From positions 35,477,453 to 35,541,452 of the forward strand of contig JAOANR010000014.1 in NCBI GenBank assembly GCA_030278955.1: a DNA stretch of 64,000 nt. Direction: 5' to 3'. Positions 1 through 12,900 of this stretch are shown piece after piece. The stretch comes from Hygrophila difformis (taxonomy: Eukaryota > Streptophyta > Magnoliopsida > Lamiales > Acanthaceae). The notes beneath the pieces were generated by a model that searched no databases, was not told where the DNA came from, and was given only the letters and a program-made list of their open reading frames with translations. How positions within the stretch are numbered: the stretch's first letter is position 1; each line of letters begins with the position of its first letter. A program made the translations under genes and the position numbers.

Positions 1-387
1 AGACCATCAGACATGTCAAGTGCTAGATATCTATGGTATGGGCCAAAAATTTTAAAAAAGCACTAATAACATATATCTACATGAACCTAGTTAATGCCGC
101 AATTGTTTGTTACCCCAAAACACCAAAATGCTAGAAAAGTTATAAAAAATTTACCCAATCATAGAGGAACAACATCTTTTGTTCATCCTTCCACATTAGT
201 GTCTTGCTAATCAAATTTTCCACCATTCCTGAAAATTGAATACTCGTTAATATAACCTCCAGAAAGATATAAGTTTCAGCAATGATGAACATCAAAGAAA
301 GCCTGAAGAGTTACCTGGAATCTTATTTACAGTAATTCTAGCATGCTCTGCATGTTTGAGGTTTATATGCACACCTCTTCCAGCACT
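1..387. other. Non-coding flank beyond the truncated Helitron Rep
   Basis: AT-rich sequence with no open frame that I recognise. On the minus strand it follows the stop of the Rep remnant, where an intact Helitron would continue with the Rep tyrosine motif and a PIF1-type helicase. I see neither, so the gene is either truncated here or split by an intron leading out of the window. Confidence 0.4.
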
Positions 388-2311
388 TTAGCTGTTATCA
401 TCGTAGGGATCAATAGGGATTATACTAAATGGTAATGAATATTGTTGAGACGGGAAACATATAAGTGAAGAACAAGTACGGCCACGAACTGTAACCCCAG
501 TATCTCGCCGTCTGTAAACTGGGTAAGCATCATGGCCTATGGTCGTTTCCCTGCAAAATTTTTTTGGAAAGTTGTAAGAACAAGTACGGCCACCCTGCAT
601 ACAAACATTTGATGGATTTAATTCCCCACAGGGCCCATGCATCATATGAGTTTTGACCAAAGAATGCAAATATGGATTTTCATTTTGCTCAGGGATTTCA
701 GCAGATACAACAGCATCATATTCATGAGTTGTATAGAACTTGGAGTTTGGAGCTAGTATTAGCAAAATGTGGGCATGTGGCAAGCCTCGTTTCTGGAATT
801 CGATGACATACGTGTATGCAATGACTTCACCAAAAAGTTTTCCTTGGATCAGATCATGTTTGAACACAAGGAACTTTGAATGGAAAACACGGGCAGTTAA
901 GTCAGGACGGTTTTGAACTTGTTCATTGGGCACTAACAATTCTTTAATTTCTGGCCAATTTGGATTGCATGTAATGGTCAGGAAAAGATAAGGCTTACCA
1001 AAGTGCTGAACGAGAGCCATTGCATCAACATACCGCCTACGCATATCTCGAGGGCCACCAATGAAGGTAGGAGGAAGATATGTCCTCTGGCCACAATGCA
1101 CACCATCCTTCTCACCACTTGCATAGCAATCCTGAATCCCTTGCAAAAATTCATTCCGGATGTCTGCCTGTTTCAACCTATGAAAATCAAGACGTTGGGA
1201 TTCTATTTTAATGTATTGATCAACAAAGAATTGCTGAGTAAGGCGACCAAAATGCAAGACAAATGGGGCATCATTAGGTCGTATTTGAAACATATAAGCA
1301 TAATACTCCCTCATTGAAACAAAAGCACAATCAGTTGTTGTTGATGCAGCCACTGCAAGGCAAAAATAGACGTATGAGGAAAATAAACAAATACATAGAG
1401 GAGTAGACACCAGATTGTTATAATAAAGGCAACTGACATTGTTCCTCATGGGCAAAAATGTCCTCCGAACAGGAGCCGACATCTAAATTTGCAAACACAT
1501 CAGGAGTATTTATGGAATGTCTAGAACCTGAAACCCTACGTGCATTCTTTTTTATTCCCTGATGCCATCCACTTTCACCGAATGGGAATAACAATGGGTA
1601 CTGAAGAGGGTCGTAACACCCGTAATAGTATGACACCGGATGGCTCTGGCCACTGTGAGTATGGACTTTAATATGACGCATTGTTGTGACCTCATCACCA
1701 TCTTCTTCAAGCCACAACGCAGCAACCTGGGAAACAGAGGGTTTGTTCAAAGTTTTCTGGTCCACCGCGGGATTACTATGAAGGATAATATTATATTCAG
1801 GAAAATTCGTAATAGCATTCAACGAGCGGAAGAACTTTGAATATGGATTCTCTGAAAGAAGTTCAATAAGTTTCTGGATCACACTTGGATGAATACGTGG
1901 GAAAGACTTAGAACGTTGTGCACATTGGATTTCAGTATCATAAAAGTATAATTGCAAATTCGTAGATCTGGCAATAGGGTCAATGAAATGGAAAAGCTGA
2001 CCCTGAACCCTAAAAGTGTAAATACCTTTATTATTTTGAGCTTAATCTTTATCATACCTGACACCTAAAGAAGTAAATGCAAAATCATTATTTATTGCAC
2101 GGATATATTCCCTAAAGGCAGGAGAAGACGAAAGCAAAAGCTCCTTCAGTGTTCCAGGCACCCGATTAAAAGAGATTGAGATAGCCCCATCCATGCAGCA
2201 AAAATTTTTTGTTTCTCCGGGGAATTTGAATGCACCGCAGTGCACACAATTCGGGACCTTATGCAAGACAAATGGGTCTGAGGGCAAAGGACGACGTAAA
2301 GAGCATGGCAA
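388..2311 (-). pseudogene. Helitron Rep (HUH endonuclease) N-terminal part, three exons, truncated
   Basis: This is the replication-initiator part of a Helitron RepHel protein, which nicks and joins single-stranded DNA during rolling-circle transposition. Exon 1 (about 2311-2058) holds the cysteine motif CVHCGAFKF and FTSLGV. Exon 2 (2009-1438) reads into YFYDTE and LLFPFGE. Exon 3 (1352-388) holds VSMREYYAYMFQ, YLPPTFIGGPRDMRRRY, LFLTITCNP, EFQKRGLPHAH and YPVYRRRDTGVTV. GLPHAH (about 768-785) is the HUH metal-binding motif. The introns are inferred: 2010-2057 is only 48 bp, and 1353-1437 is 85 bp; both are GT-AG and keep the frame. Family proteins continue to the catalytic tyrosines and a helicase. 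Here the frame ends soon after the RRRDTGV block in unrelated residues, so it cannot be a working transposase. A copy of GAACAAGTACGGCCAC occurs twice near the break (about 471 and 579), which suggests a local rearrangement. Confidence 0.85.
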
Positions 2312-3440
2312 ACCTATGTGTCAAAGAGCAATAAGGAAAATGCAAAGAGTAAAGTATTGAATTTGTAAAGGTATTTTATGACAAGAAGCTGCAAACAAGC
2401 TAGTGAACTTAAATAAAATGTACACAACCAAATACGAAGTGGGCAGACATATCATGTGCCGGAAAGCCCCAGAGGGTGGAGAACGTAAGGCAACAGTAGT
2501 TCAAATAAAGGAAGCTGGAGAGGGTTGCGCAGAAATGAAGAAAGCCATGGACCAAAGAATACCAAATAAAACAAGGAACATGACAACATGTAATAACTCC
2601 ACAACTGACCAGGTTTTGTGCCAATGTATGTACTTGGAGGCATGCTGGAAGCACCATCAAGCGTGGAAGACATGTTAGCTGAGCGAGAAGGGAGAAGCGG
2701 TCAGTTATAAGAAATATAAGATTGCTACAGGAGGATACCATAAGAATGTAACAAAGGCCTTCCACAATAAATATAGTTTCACCATGGTGAAGCAATCGGC
2801 GCGAGTGCAAGGATTGATTAGGAAGCACACTGCTAGCTACAATATATAACAATGAAGGAAGGTGAAAAACATGGCAAAAAATAATTTAACAAACGTAAAG
2901 AACGCAACAACAAATGCCTCACCCCTTCTCTTGCGGGTAGCTAGTTTGTTTGGACAAGCGAAACAACCGATGTAGGTAAAACAATGACCGACAAAGCAGC
3001 GCATGAAACAGTAATAAAGATTAATACATAATATATAATACCAACCAAACATGAAGACAACACCCCAACAAACCTGGGAGGAGGGTACTATCAACTTGGG
3101 TGACAGGAACATTTGTTGATAGGTCAATCTCTGGAACAACAAATTTTTGAGGGAAACGAAGAAACAATAAGAAAGCAGTAAAGGTTGACAGAAGGGTGAA
3201 AAGGAAAGCAGAAATTTTGATCAGCCACAACCAAAACAAAGGATAACGACAAGAGAACCTGGTGCTGTACAACCCGGCCGAGGGACATAATAAGAAACAC
3301 CAGAGGAGCCGAGGGCGGACGTAGATGGACAAGCCTGAACAACACAATCAACCAAACCATTTTCTAACGGAGGTGTTGAGGAAACACCCATTAAGAAGAA
3401 TGCAAAACACCGTCTTTCAGATTTTCTGTACAAGGATCAA
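2312..3440 (-). other. Region upstream of Helitron Rep with possible 5' exons
   Basis: On the minus strand short open stretches are joined to splice-like signals. One at about 3433-3240 begins YRKSERRCFAFF; another at about 3140-3078 reads VPEIDLSTNVPVTQ and ends at a CAG|GT donor-like site; a third near 2955-2925 reads ATRKRRG. Their position directly upstream of the Rep exons suggests 5' exons of the same Helitron gene, but I do not recognise the residues and cannot set the boundaries. The complementary strand holds nothing convincing. Confidence 0.3.
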
Positions 3441-3730
3441 CGAAATTAGAATAATTGTAGTATAAGGACTAAGGTAAAACAAACCATGGTTGCTAAGATA
3501 ATCATCACCGACATTACCATTGTGTTCAAGACAATAATAGCTTTTGTCAAATCAGTATAGTGCATTCAATAAAAACATTCTATGTCCTCAAACTAATTGC
3601 AGAATGGGCACCATTAATAAGTGGAGGCAATGACAAAAAAATCTGCAATGAAAGAAATACGAACTATCATATCAAAGAAATAATAGCATAGAACAAATAG
3701 ACACCCAAACAAGCATATTCTCGTATAAAC

Positions 3731-3863
3731 AAAAACTGGAACTGTGTTGAATTGCTAGATAAAATAACAAGCTATGTAACTACACTATATTAGCCAAGAC
3801 CCTTCAACAAACCAGAGACAAATAGAATGGAAGGAATGTGTTCCGTCTCAAAAGTAAAAGTTA
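3731..3863. repeat. 133-bp direct repeat, copy 1
   Basis: It is almost identical to 4097-4229 and the two are offset by 366 bp. Both hold the run from TTGAATTGCTAGATAAA or its variant to TCTCAAAAGTAAAAGTTA. The function is unknown; it is probably a local duplication. Confidence 0.8.
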
Positions 3864-4096
3864 TGCAAGACGAATGGGGCAGCAATTGAACAACTGGTAC
3901 TGGAAAACATTTAATAATATTGAAACATTTGATAAAAATATGTTGCAAAAAATCAAAACTTTACTAATCCACTCTCATAGCAACCATGCCTGGTAAAGGA
4001 ATTAATGTTAAAACCCATTCATAAAGTTCTGCATCTAATCAAAACTTTACATAACAGCCCCATGCTGCCATGCCATGCATAAGGAAACCACAACTT

Positions 4097-4229
4097 AAAA
4101 ACTGGAACAGTGGTGAATTGCTAGATAAAGTAACAAGCTATGTAACTACACTATATTAGCCAAGACCCTTCAACAAACCAGAGACAAATAGAATGGAAGG
4201 AATGTGTTCCGTCTCAAAAGTAAAAGTTA
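4097..4229. repeat. 133-bp direct repeat, copy 2
   Basis: Second copy of the 133-bp block at 3731-3863. It differs at only a few positions (for example GTGGTGAATTG against GTGTTGAATTG). Confidence 0.8.
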
Positions 4230-6125
4230 GAGGTATTAGGCAAATATCACATGGATGGTATGAAAGTTGGACAGCATAATTCAGATCAACTGAGAAGAAA
4301 CACAAAAGATACCTCACTAACTGAGTGAATATTTTTGTTGTCTGCTGTGTATATTATGGCATCCTGTAAATATGAAGAACAAAACAATCAGACATACGAA
4401 CGAATTAATCTTTCCATTTTTGAAGAAGGTACCGACCACATTATCCTGTCTCCATTTGCAATAAAAGTGTTCATTCCTAGCATGACAAGTAAAGAACCTT
4501 GATTCTTTTCCGATTTGGATGTGATTTTACTTGGTTCTTACAGAATAACAGTTATGGAGAAGTAAGTTTCACAATTAGGAAATTGACGATGGATATTGGG
4601 TACTGGAAATATTGAATAGTTTGATATAGCACTTTGCCCTGTCCAAATATAGGAATAAGTTATCACTATAGAGCATATCTGGCATAAAGTCCCCGTTCCA
4701 TATATTACCAAATTCATACCTGATGTAATGCCAGTTTTGTTCCTAAATCTATACCTTTTCTCTTTCCTTTCTATATCATACTATTATCAAGAGATCCACA
4801 GGTATAATACCAATGCTTCTACCTGCAGTCTTTTGACAATTAGATGAAAGCATAGTCCGTTTATTGCATAAATTTAGTGAAAACAAAATCCAAAGATCTA
4901 TTTAATCAGAGAATTCCATCATCTGTAGAAACACAATAACACCCCGTTCCATTTTTCAAGCAAAACAAAAGTGAATTTGTTGCAGAAAAGGGCCTTTTGA
5001 ACTGAGTTTATAAGACTCCTCACAAAATGTTTTCCATTGAACAATCAAAAGAAAGAATTAGCGGCATCTAAACAACAGAAAGAATTAGACCATTTGATCT
5101 ATTAGGAACCAATCCAAAACATACAGTCGGAGCACCCCCACCCTCAAGAAATAAACAGCAAGTAAATTCAATAACACCAAAGCAACAAATAGCATTACCT
5201 CTATGTGTCTTATGAATATCTCCAGATTCAATTCAGTCGGATATCTTTCTGGAGATGTAAAACCGTGACACTCACTGCTTCCCCGTCCCTGGTGCTCCTA
5301 TACTTCGAATATCTTGACTTCAGCCACCCAACTGGCGGAGGTGCCGCACTGAAGATCCCAAAGGCGGGGGTGCTCCGTAAAGAAACGCAAGCAAAACCCT
5401 GAAATTAACCAAACACCCCAATTTTCACAATTGAAACTTAATCAATTTTTACAACATCTTCAACAAAATAACCTTAATTCACAAGCATTATACATGAAAA
5501 AGCAATCAAAGCATGTCAACTTCAAATGCCTTATGATTCATGGCATATCTACTGTCCAAAACATACCAACTTCTGATTACATGTCTAAATTTAATTGTTT
5601 CCTTGCCTGTTCGATCACCTGGGAACTTTTTATTTATTATTTTTTTTTAGTCTCTCTTCAAAATAAGCAGCAACTCATGACTTTATGGCTTATGTACAAA
5701 AATATGAACCCTCAAGGAAGTTGGAATGTATTTTTTTACTGTATCTTTAATTCTAAAACAGCAACATAGGCCAACTTGTAAATTGCTTAAATTTCAAAAA
5801 CCAGTAAATAAAGAAACAAGCATTATCAGGAAAGATGCAGGATCCTAGAACAATTGACAGCATCAAATCAATCCAGCATGAACATTATGAGGAAAGAACC
5901 AAATTCTCAGTTTCGTATCTCAACCAAAGACATTTAGTGGGTAAATCCTAACTCACTTCAACAGTTACAATAAGAGAGGTAGTGAAACTAATTCCACTGT
6001 CCAATCAGAAAATAACTCAGGGACCTGGACAAAAACTAATAGATTTGGAATCATCTTAATCTTCCGCTGCACTAAATGTGAAGCCAAAAGAATAGTATAA
6101 AATACATATCAAGCAAAACAGATAG

Positions 6126-9100
6126 TGTAATACCATAGAAATTACCCGAAATAATTGTAATTCACTAAAGAGACTTTTATTAAATATTTAATCACTTGCT
6201 TAAAGAATTAGTATATTGATTTTTCTACAAAACAACACTTGAAAAACTATATATGTAAATTTGTCTTTTCCAAAAGAAATATGAATTTCAATATCATGGG
6301 TAATAGAATTATATAGTTTATGGAATATTTTTTTTAAATCTATTGTTTAAATTATATATATAAGTTTTTATATATATACACATTGGTCTTGAAAATTATT
6401 ATGAGGATAGTATGTGAATATTTTAAGTACTTTGATATTCATTATGGAATAAATTTTTATAAAAATAAAAGTATGAGTTTTTATGTGAATCTATGAGAAT
6501 TAACTTTTATATATAAGAAAATATATTCATAGATTATAATTTTATTTGATGATGACATGAAGACTTTGTGGTTTGAGTATTGTTATGAATAAAATAAAAC
6601 CATGCAAGTATATTATTATTATCTTTTTGAAAGCACATTAATATAAATACAATACTTGAAATAAATAAATAAATATTATATTATCATATCCAACTCATTG
6701 AGTATAAATGCATGCCACTAAATAATGGCAAGAATAATGATTTTTGTAGACAAGCTAATACTTCAATCATTTTCATGATACACTACTTACAACAAATATA
6801 AGGTTAAAAGCAGTTGCAAGAAATTTTCTTCCTAAACAAATAGATGAAAAATCCACATGATTAACAAGTGTCTTGGATGAATGGCTAGCAAAGAAAGGTG
6901 ATCAATTATCTCATGAACCCACCAAGATTAATAGCCTCCATAATAGGCAAACCATTATGTTAATAGACAACATGATGGACAAAATTAATAGTCTCCCAAA
7001 TTAATAGCCTCTTTGTTAGGCTATAAGGACCAAATGAGTGGATACAAATACTCTAACCATTATTGCTCAAGACACACTTAATTGGATGATGGTAAGGTTG
7101 TAATCACTCTCACAATGTGTCATGTTCAATTGTTCAAATCTTAGCCTATAAATAGAGGGAGTTTCTAGCCTTCAAACACACCAATCTCATCCATCTCATT
7201 AGCCAAATTCACTACCCATTTTATTCTTCAAAGTTCTCCCACATAGTGAGCATATCTTAAGGATTGTGGAGTCTTGTAGGCTTGGCAACCTTCATCATTC
7301 TAAGAGTTCTAACTCTTCTCAACACTTGGTTAGTAAGATATCATCCTTGAAATTTGTATCTTAGAGATCTAAATCTTTTATTTTTATACTATAAATTGAT
7401 TTCCCTCTATTTGTCGAATTTCAGCGAAACCCGTAATTTGTGGTGCGAATCTTGTGTTATAACGACCATTATCTTTGAATCTCCTTGCTCTTATACATCA
7501 ATTCAGTAAGTTAACACTCTCTACTTCAAGTTTTGGAGATCCCAATCCATGTTTTAAGAGTACAAAATTAGAATTTCCCCATTATACCAAAATCTGTCAG
7601 TTTTTCGTTTACATAAAGATCCATCTTTTTAAACTATTTTGGTTCATTATCCCTCAAAGATTCCTTCATAAAACGTGTTCCTTATTGAGTTGAGTATCTT
7701 TCTGGAAAATTTTATAATTTTTAGAACTAATATGAAAAAGTTATGGGATCCGCATTATCGAAAGGTCGAAATCTCGTATTGTTGAAATCTAAGAAATGAT
7801 AGTGTTTCTGAAATCCTCATTTTTGAAGGTCTTAATTGTTTCAAACCCAAATGGTTTATTCATGAAAAATATTTATCTATATGTTATCTACCTTGTAGTA
7901 AAATATCAGAATTTTTGGTCGCAAATTACTATTTTTAAAACCTGTTGAAAATTATAGAGTCGCCATTGAATTTCTGACAGAATACATGTTCCGAAAAGAA
8001 CTCAATTTTTGAACTGTTTCCATACCTTATTTTGAAAAGTGTAAAACATGAAACTTGTTCAACTATGTGTTGAGTATCTACAGTTTAAATTTCAAAGCAA
8101 TCGCCTTTCATATGAATTTTTAAACTGACTTGGCGTAAACTGCGACATTGGACTTGATTTTTGGTCCAAATGAGAAATTGTTGGATTTTGAGATCCATGA
8201 AATGATATTTTCATATCTATGAGATATTGATATGGGAGCTAAATGTTGAAATGATATTTGGCATTATTGAATGCCCTTGTTATGAGGTTACTCCCGTGAA
8301 ATTGTTGAAAATTCTTTTAAAGAGGATATTATGTGGAAAATTGTGAAAAACTCTTTTAAATCCATTGTGCACTATTAACTTGAGTAAGATGCCATACTTG
8401 ATAGAGGGCTAATGCACTAGGGATGTGTCTTGCGGGGCCTCCCCCTCTAAATATGCCAAGACGGCATTGTTGATAAATTGTGCCAAAACGGCGTTATTGC
8501 ATGTATGAGTCTATACTCTTGGGTGTATCCGTGATGGGTTACCCGAGGCTCCGGAGTGTGTCTGTATATGAGTCCGCTGCATGCTGATCATGACTTATGA
8601 TCGATATGATATGATATGATATATGGAAAATGGTGTCCTCTTGTGCATAGTTGCTACAATGGTAAGAATGAAAGTTATTTATTTTGTTAAAGGTAATGTG
8701 TGTGATCATTTTAAAAGAAAAAGTGAAAATTATTATTATTTTTTTTTTGAGTGTCAACCACTATTTTAAAACCCACTTCTTGAAGTGGAGCGGGTTGACT
8801 TACTCAGTACCATTGTACTGATAAAAAGTTGTTGTGTTATCTTTTTACAGATATTGGAGCTGACATATGAACTGCATCTCATGACATGAGCATTTGGGGA
8901 TGGGATTACCTTTCATCAAAAGATTGTTGCTTTAATGAACCACGTACTTTTAAATATTAATGTCATATATATATTGCCTTTAGTTTATGCTTCCGCGTGA
9001 GAAAAAAACAATGACTCTGGTATTAAGTACTTTAAATTTTCTTATGTCTATATTTTATAAAATTGGCAATTATTTTTAAAGTTCATACTACAAAAATTTA

Positions 9101-9204
9101 TATTTAGCCGTAGCACTTGTCAATTAAGTTAGCCAAAGGGCGAGCCTGACAAGTGTGGCGGTAACATTCTGAAACCTTATGAGAATGAATTTCGGGGTGT
9201 TACA
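6126..9204 (+). repeat. Element A 5' LTR
   Basis: Runs from TGTAATACC to GGTGTTACA, 3079 bp. Differences from the 3' copy are sparse, for example a 4-base indel near 6248 and single substitutions. It carries a TATA box at 7147-7154 and a conserved block at about 8502-8585 that is shared with the LTRs of S2 and C. The small open frames inside it also occur in the 3' copy and look like chance. Confidence 0.95.
7147..7154 (+). promoter_or_regulatory. TATA box in element A 5' LTR
   Basis: TATAAATA followed by GAGGGAG, a typical plant LTR promoter core. The same sequence is at 15922-15929 in the 3' LTR. The element transcript should start about 30 bp downstream; that is inference. Confidence 0.65.
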
Positions 9205-9207
9205 GAG

Positions 9208-9219
9208 TGGTATCAGAGC
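9208..9219 (+). other. Primer-binding site (initiator tRNA-Met) of element A
   Basis: TGGTATCAGAGC lies 3 bp after the 5' LTR and is complementary to the 3' end of plant initiator tRNA-Met, the usual primer of these elements. Confidence 0.9.
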
Positions 9220-9926
9220 GTATTTTTAAACTCTAAGTATTTGTAAACTGTTAAATATAGAACTGCATGAGGTGATTCTGTCTAAGGAGTCTGGTTTTTA
9301 AAGATTGCCCGTCAGTCGGTGGCTCTCCCAGTCTTTCCTGGGAATCAACTTTGTAGCTCTATATTTTAACTAGTTGGGAAATTACTTAGAAGGCGGTACC
9401 CTCTAATCTTAGCATTTCTTGGTTAAGTTAGCAACAAGGCGAGCTTGACTAAGGGATGCGACAGTTTAACTCCGGTTTATGGATTTAAAAAAAAAAGTCC
9501 ATTTTGTGAAAGAAATATGCAAAATATTTTTCAAAGGCCCATATGGGTCATGTTAAATTTTGAAAACTTAGAAATTATTTTTGGGGTGGGAACATATGCA
9601 TTCATGAGCATGCATCATTTTCTATAAAATTTAAAAAAAAGAAAAAATAAAAAAAAAATAAAAAAAAAATTAAAATATTGTTATGATATACTAAGTCAGT
9701 TGACCTTATCATAAGTGCTCTTTTTAAATTCTCTATCTTGTAATATTTTCTAGATTTATGAAATAAAGCTTGTTATTTCATTCCTTCTGGTTAATCTCTA
9801 AATAAAGTCATACTCCTAACTTAGACATTTCTGCGTTAACTCATCCTTATACTATGACCTAACGAGTTTTAGGACATAATCATCCCTTAGACTTGAACTC
9901 ACTCTTGCTTAACCGTCCTTAGCAGA
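9220..9926 (+). other. Element A untranslated leader
   Basis: Leader between primer site and gag. It holds an A-rich stretch at about 9628-9672 and no open frame like the extra ORF found at this place in element B. Confidence 0.6.
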
Positions 9927-12900
9927 ATGGCACCCCGTGCAAGGACTAGAAAAACCCTCCGAAGTGTTAATGCCCTCAACAACATGGAGCCACACCAAAA
10001 TCCGAACATGACTAACCACGAAGTGCCAGCAGCACCGGGTGTATCCAATCAACAAGTTGTACCACCTGCACACAATATACATCACCCTGACACCACCAAC
10101 AATTAGGGCGTTGGACACAACATTGTACCTCCTAATCAGGGAGCACCCAACAACCAAACCCGTCAGAATCAAAATACGCCAAACTCGCTTGACAATGATC
10201 GCCTAAGGATCATTGAGCAAATGCTCATTGCCTTGGGTCAGGGTCAAATTAATCAAGCCACAGCAGCTGTGCCGCCATCTCAAGCCCAGCTCAATCACCT
10301 AGCAGTGGTGAACCAATACAGACCACCTCGTTATGATGGGCAGGAGGACCCTACTAAATTGGAGGATTGGATAAAAAGTTTCAACAAGCTACTCGAGGCG
10401 ACTCGTTGCCCAGATGAGCAGAAGATTACTGTAGCCTCGTACTTTTTAGGAGGTGACGCAGATGACTGGTGGCAGTTACAGAAGAGAGAGCTAGATGATC
10501 ATGAGGAGTATACATGGGAAAACTTTACAGAAGCTCTAAGAGAAAGGTTTTACCCGATGAGTGCCAAAGCAAAATGTATGAAGAGTTTCTGTCGTTACGA
10601 CAAGGAGCACAATCTGTACAAGAATACTATGTCAGATTCAAGGAGTTAGTCAGATTTGCTCCTAAGTTAGTCTCCACCGATGCCGAGAAGGCACAGAAGT
10701 TCGAAATGGGATTAAACCTCTCCATTAGAGAAGTGGTGGCTGGAGTTCAGTATCCTACCCTCCAAGCGATCTACGATCGAGTTGTCGCAGTTTCTCGTGT
10801 ACAACAGATGAAGAGAAAAGCCGGGGAGTCTAGCCGCGGGTTCCAAGGACAGGACAAGAGGATTCGGGACAACCGAGGAAGCAGCAGCAGCAACAACCAC
10901 TTAAGCAACAATAAAGGCAATATTCGAGGTGGGCAGAATCGACCCGTCCAGGGAAACAAAGGAGGGGGCAACAATGGTACTAGAAACCATGAAGGGTACA
11001 TACCACAATGCCCAAAATGCAACAAGCACCACTTGGCTAGAGGATGCCCCAAGCCGGGTACATGTTATAGATGTGGCCGAGAAGGTCATATGAGGAAGGA
11101 GTGTAAGACCCGCATTGAAAATGTTACAAAAAGAGATGACCTTATCAATATCCCCACTCAGCCAAATAATCAGGATGTGCGAAACGGAAATAATCAAGGA
11201 CAGAGGCCTCAGCAAAATAGAAACCAACAAGGGAACCATGGAGTACCTATAGGGCGGCTCAATGTTATTAATCAGACAGATCTTTCAACTCAAGGGGATG
11301 TGATAACAGGTACATTTACGGCTTTAAGTGTGCCTGTTAAGGTTTTATTCGATTCTGGAGCAAGTTGTTCGTTTATCTCTTCTATAATCATGCCTGAATT
11401 AGAGATGCCAAAACCTAAAATGATTAACTTAGGAATTCAGTTGCCTTCGGGAAAAATTGTATCGTGCACCAAACGATATGATGGGATTCCTATAGTCATT
11501 AAGAACCTTGAGTTCTATGCAAACTTAGTAGAATTTGACCTTAAAGATTTTGGTATTATATTGGGAATGGATTGGCTTACCCAATATAAAGCGATAATTG
11601 AGTGTCAGAAACACAAAATTACACTGTCTAAGACGAGAGGCAAAAAGGTCAACTACTATGTCCAACTCCCCAAACGTAAGACTAAGGTAGTAAATGCCTT
11701 AAAATTTTATAGTCTTATGCAGAAAGGATATATGCTTTATGCATGCTATATCCATAACCTCAAGTTAAAGGAGAATAAAATTGATGACATTCCAGTAGTG
11801 AGGGAGTATCCAGATGTATTCCCAGAAGAAATTCCTGGAATGCCTCCAGAACGTGAAGTCGAGTTTACAATCGATCTACTTCCCGGAACAGAACCTGTAT
11901 CAAAAGCTCCTTATCGCATGGCAACCCTAGAAATGAATGAACTCAAGGAGCAACTCGAGCAATTATTACAAAAGGGGTATATACGACCTAGCACGTCGCC
12001 GTGGGGAGCACCGGTCTTATTCTTCAAGAAGAAAGATGGAGGGTTACGTCTTTGTATCGATTATAGAGGTTTAAATCAGGTAACGGTTAAAAACAAATAC
12101 CCGTTACCTAGGATTGATGACCTTTTCGATCAACTTAAAGGTGCAACGGTATTCTCCAAGATAGATTTGCGATCCGGTTATCATCAACTGCGAATCGCTG
12201 AAAAGGATATTCCGAAAATTGCTTTCAGGACACGTTATGGACATTACGAATTTACAGTGATGTCCTTTGGGCTAACAAATGCCCCAGCAATATTCATGAA
12301 TCTCATGAATGATGTGTTTCGAGAATTGTTAGATCAATGTGTAGTCATTTTCATCGACGACATCTTGATCTATTCAAAGAGCAATGAAGAACATGAGCAA
12401 CACTTGCATCAGGTGCTAGAGACATTAAGGAAACACCAACTCTATGCCAAGTTGTCCAAGTGTGACTTTTGGCTAGAAAAAATAGCATTTCTAGGCCACG
12501 TTGTATCAGCTGATGGAGTTTCTGTTGACCCAACAAAAATATCAGCAATCACCGAGTGGCCTACGCCTACTAATCAAACAGAAGTGAGAAGTTTTCTTGG
12601 ACTGGCTGGATATTACAGGAGGTTCGTCAAGGACTTTTCCAAAGTTGCACGACCTCTGACTCAACTTTTGAAGAAAGGCTTGAAGTATGAATGGACAGAA
12701 AAGTGTGAATCATCATTTCAAGAGTTAAAGAAACGCCTCACAACAGCACCAATTTTAACATTGCCAACAGAGAATGGAGATTTTGAAGTGTATAGTGACG
12801 CTTCAAAAGAGGGGCTAGGGTGTGTTTTAATACAACAACAACAAGTCATTGCATATGCATCACGACAATTGAAGCCTCATGAGGAGAATTATCCGACGCA

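Larger units (their letters stand above)
3441..6120. other. Non-coding, AT-rich region between Helitron gene and element A
   Basis: No supported coding region. It contains a 133-bp direct repeat (listed separately). At 5205-5400 the minus strand is open (reading SLRSTPAFG...) towards a GT donor at about 5200, so a 5' exon or UTR is possible but unproven. The region is continuous with the DNA right of element A, because A inserted at 6121-6125. Confidence 0.35.

Noticed and set aside
2403..2852. Overlapping open frames on both strands upstream of the Helitron exons
   Set aside because: No family features, no clear splice logic, and mutual overlap; probably intron.
7475..7693. 72-residue open frame repeated in both LTRs of element A (also at 16250-16468)
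   Set aside because: It lies inside the LTR, has no recognisable feature, and is repeated only because the LTR is.
9445..9627. 60-residue frame in the leader of element A as a counterpart of the extra ORF in B
   Set aside because: No similarity in sequence or composition to the B frame and no coiled-coil pattern.
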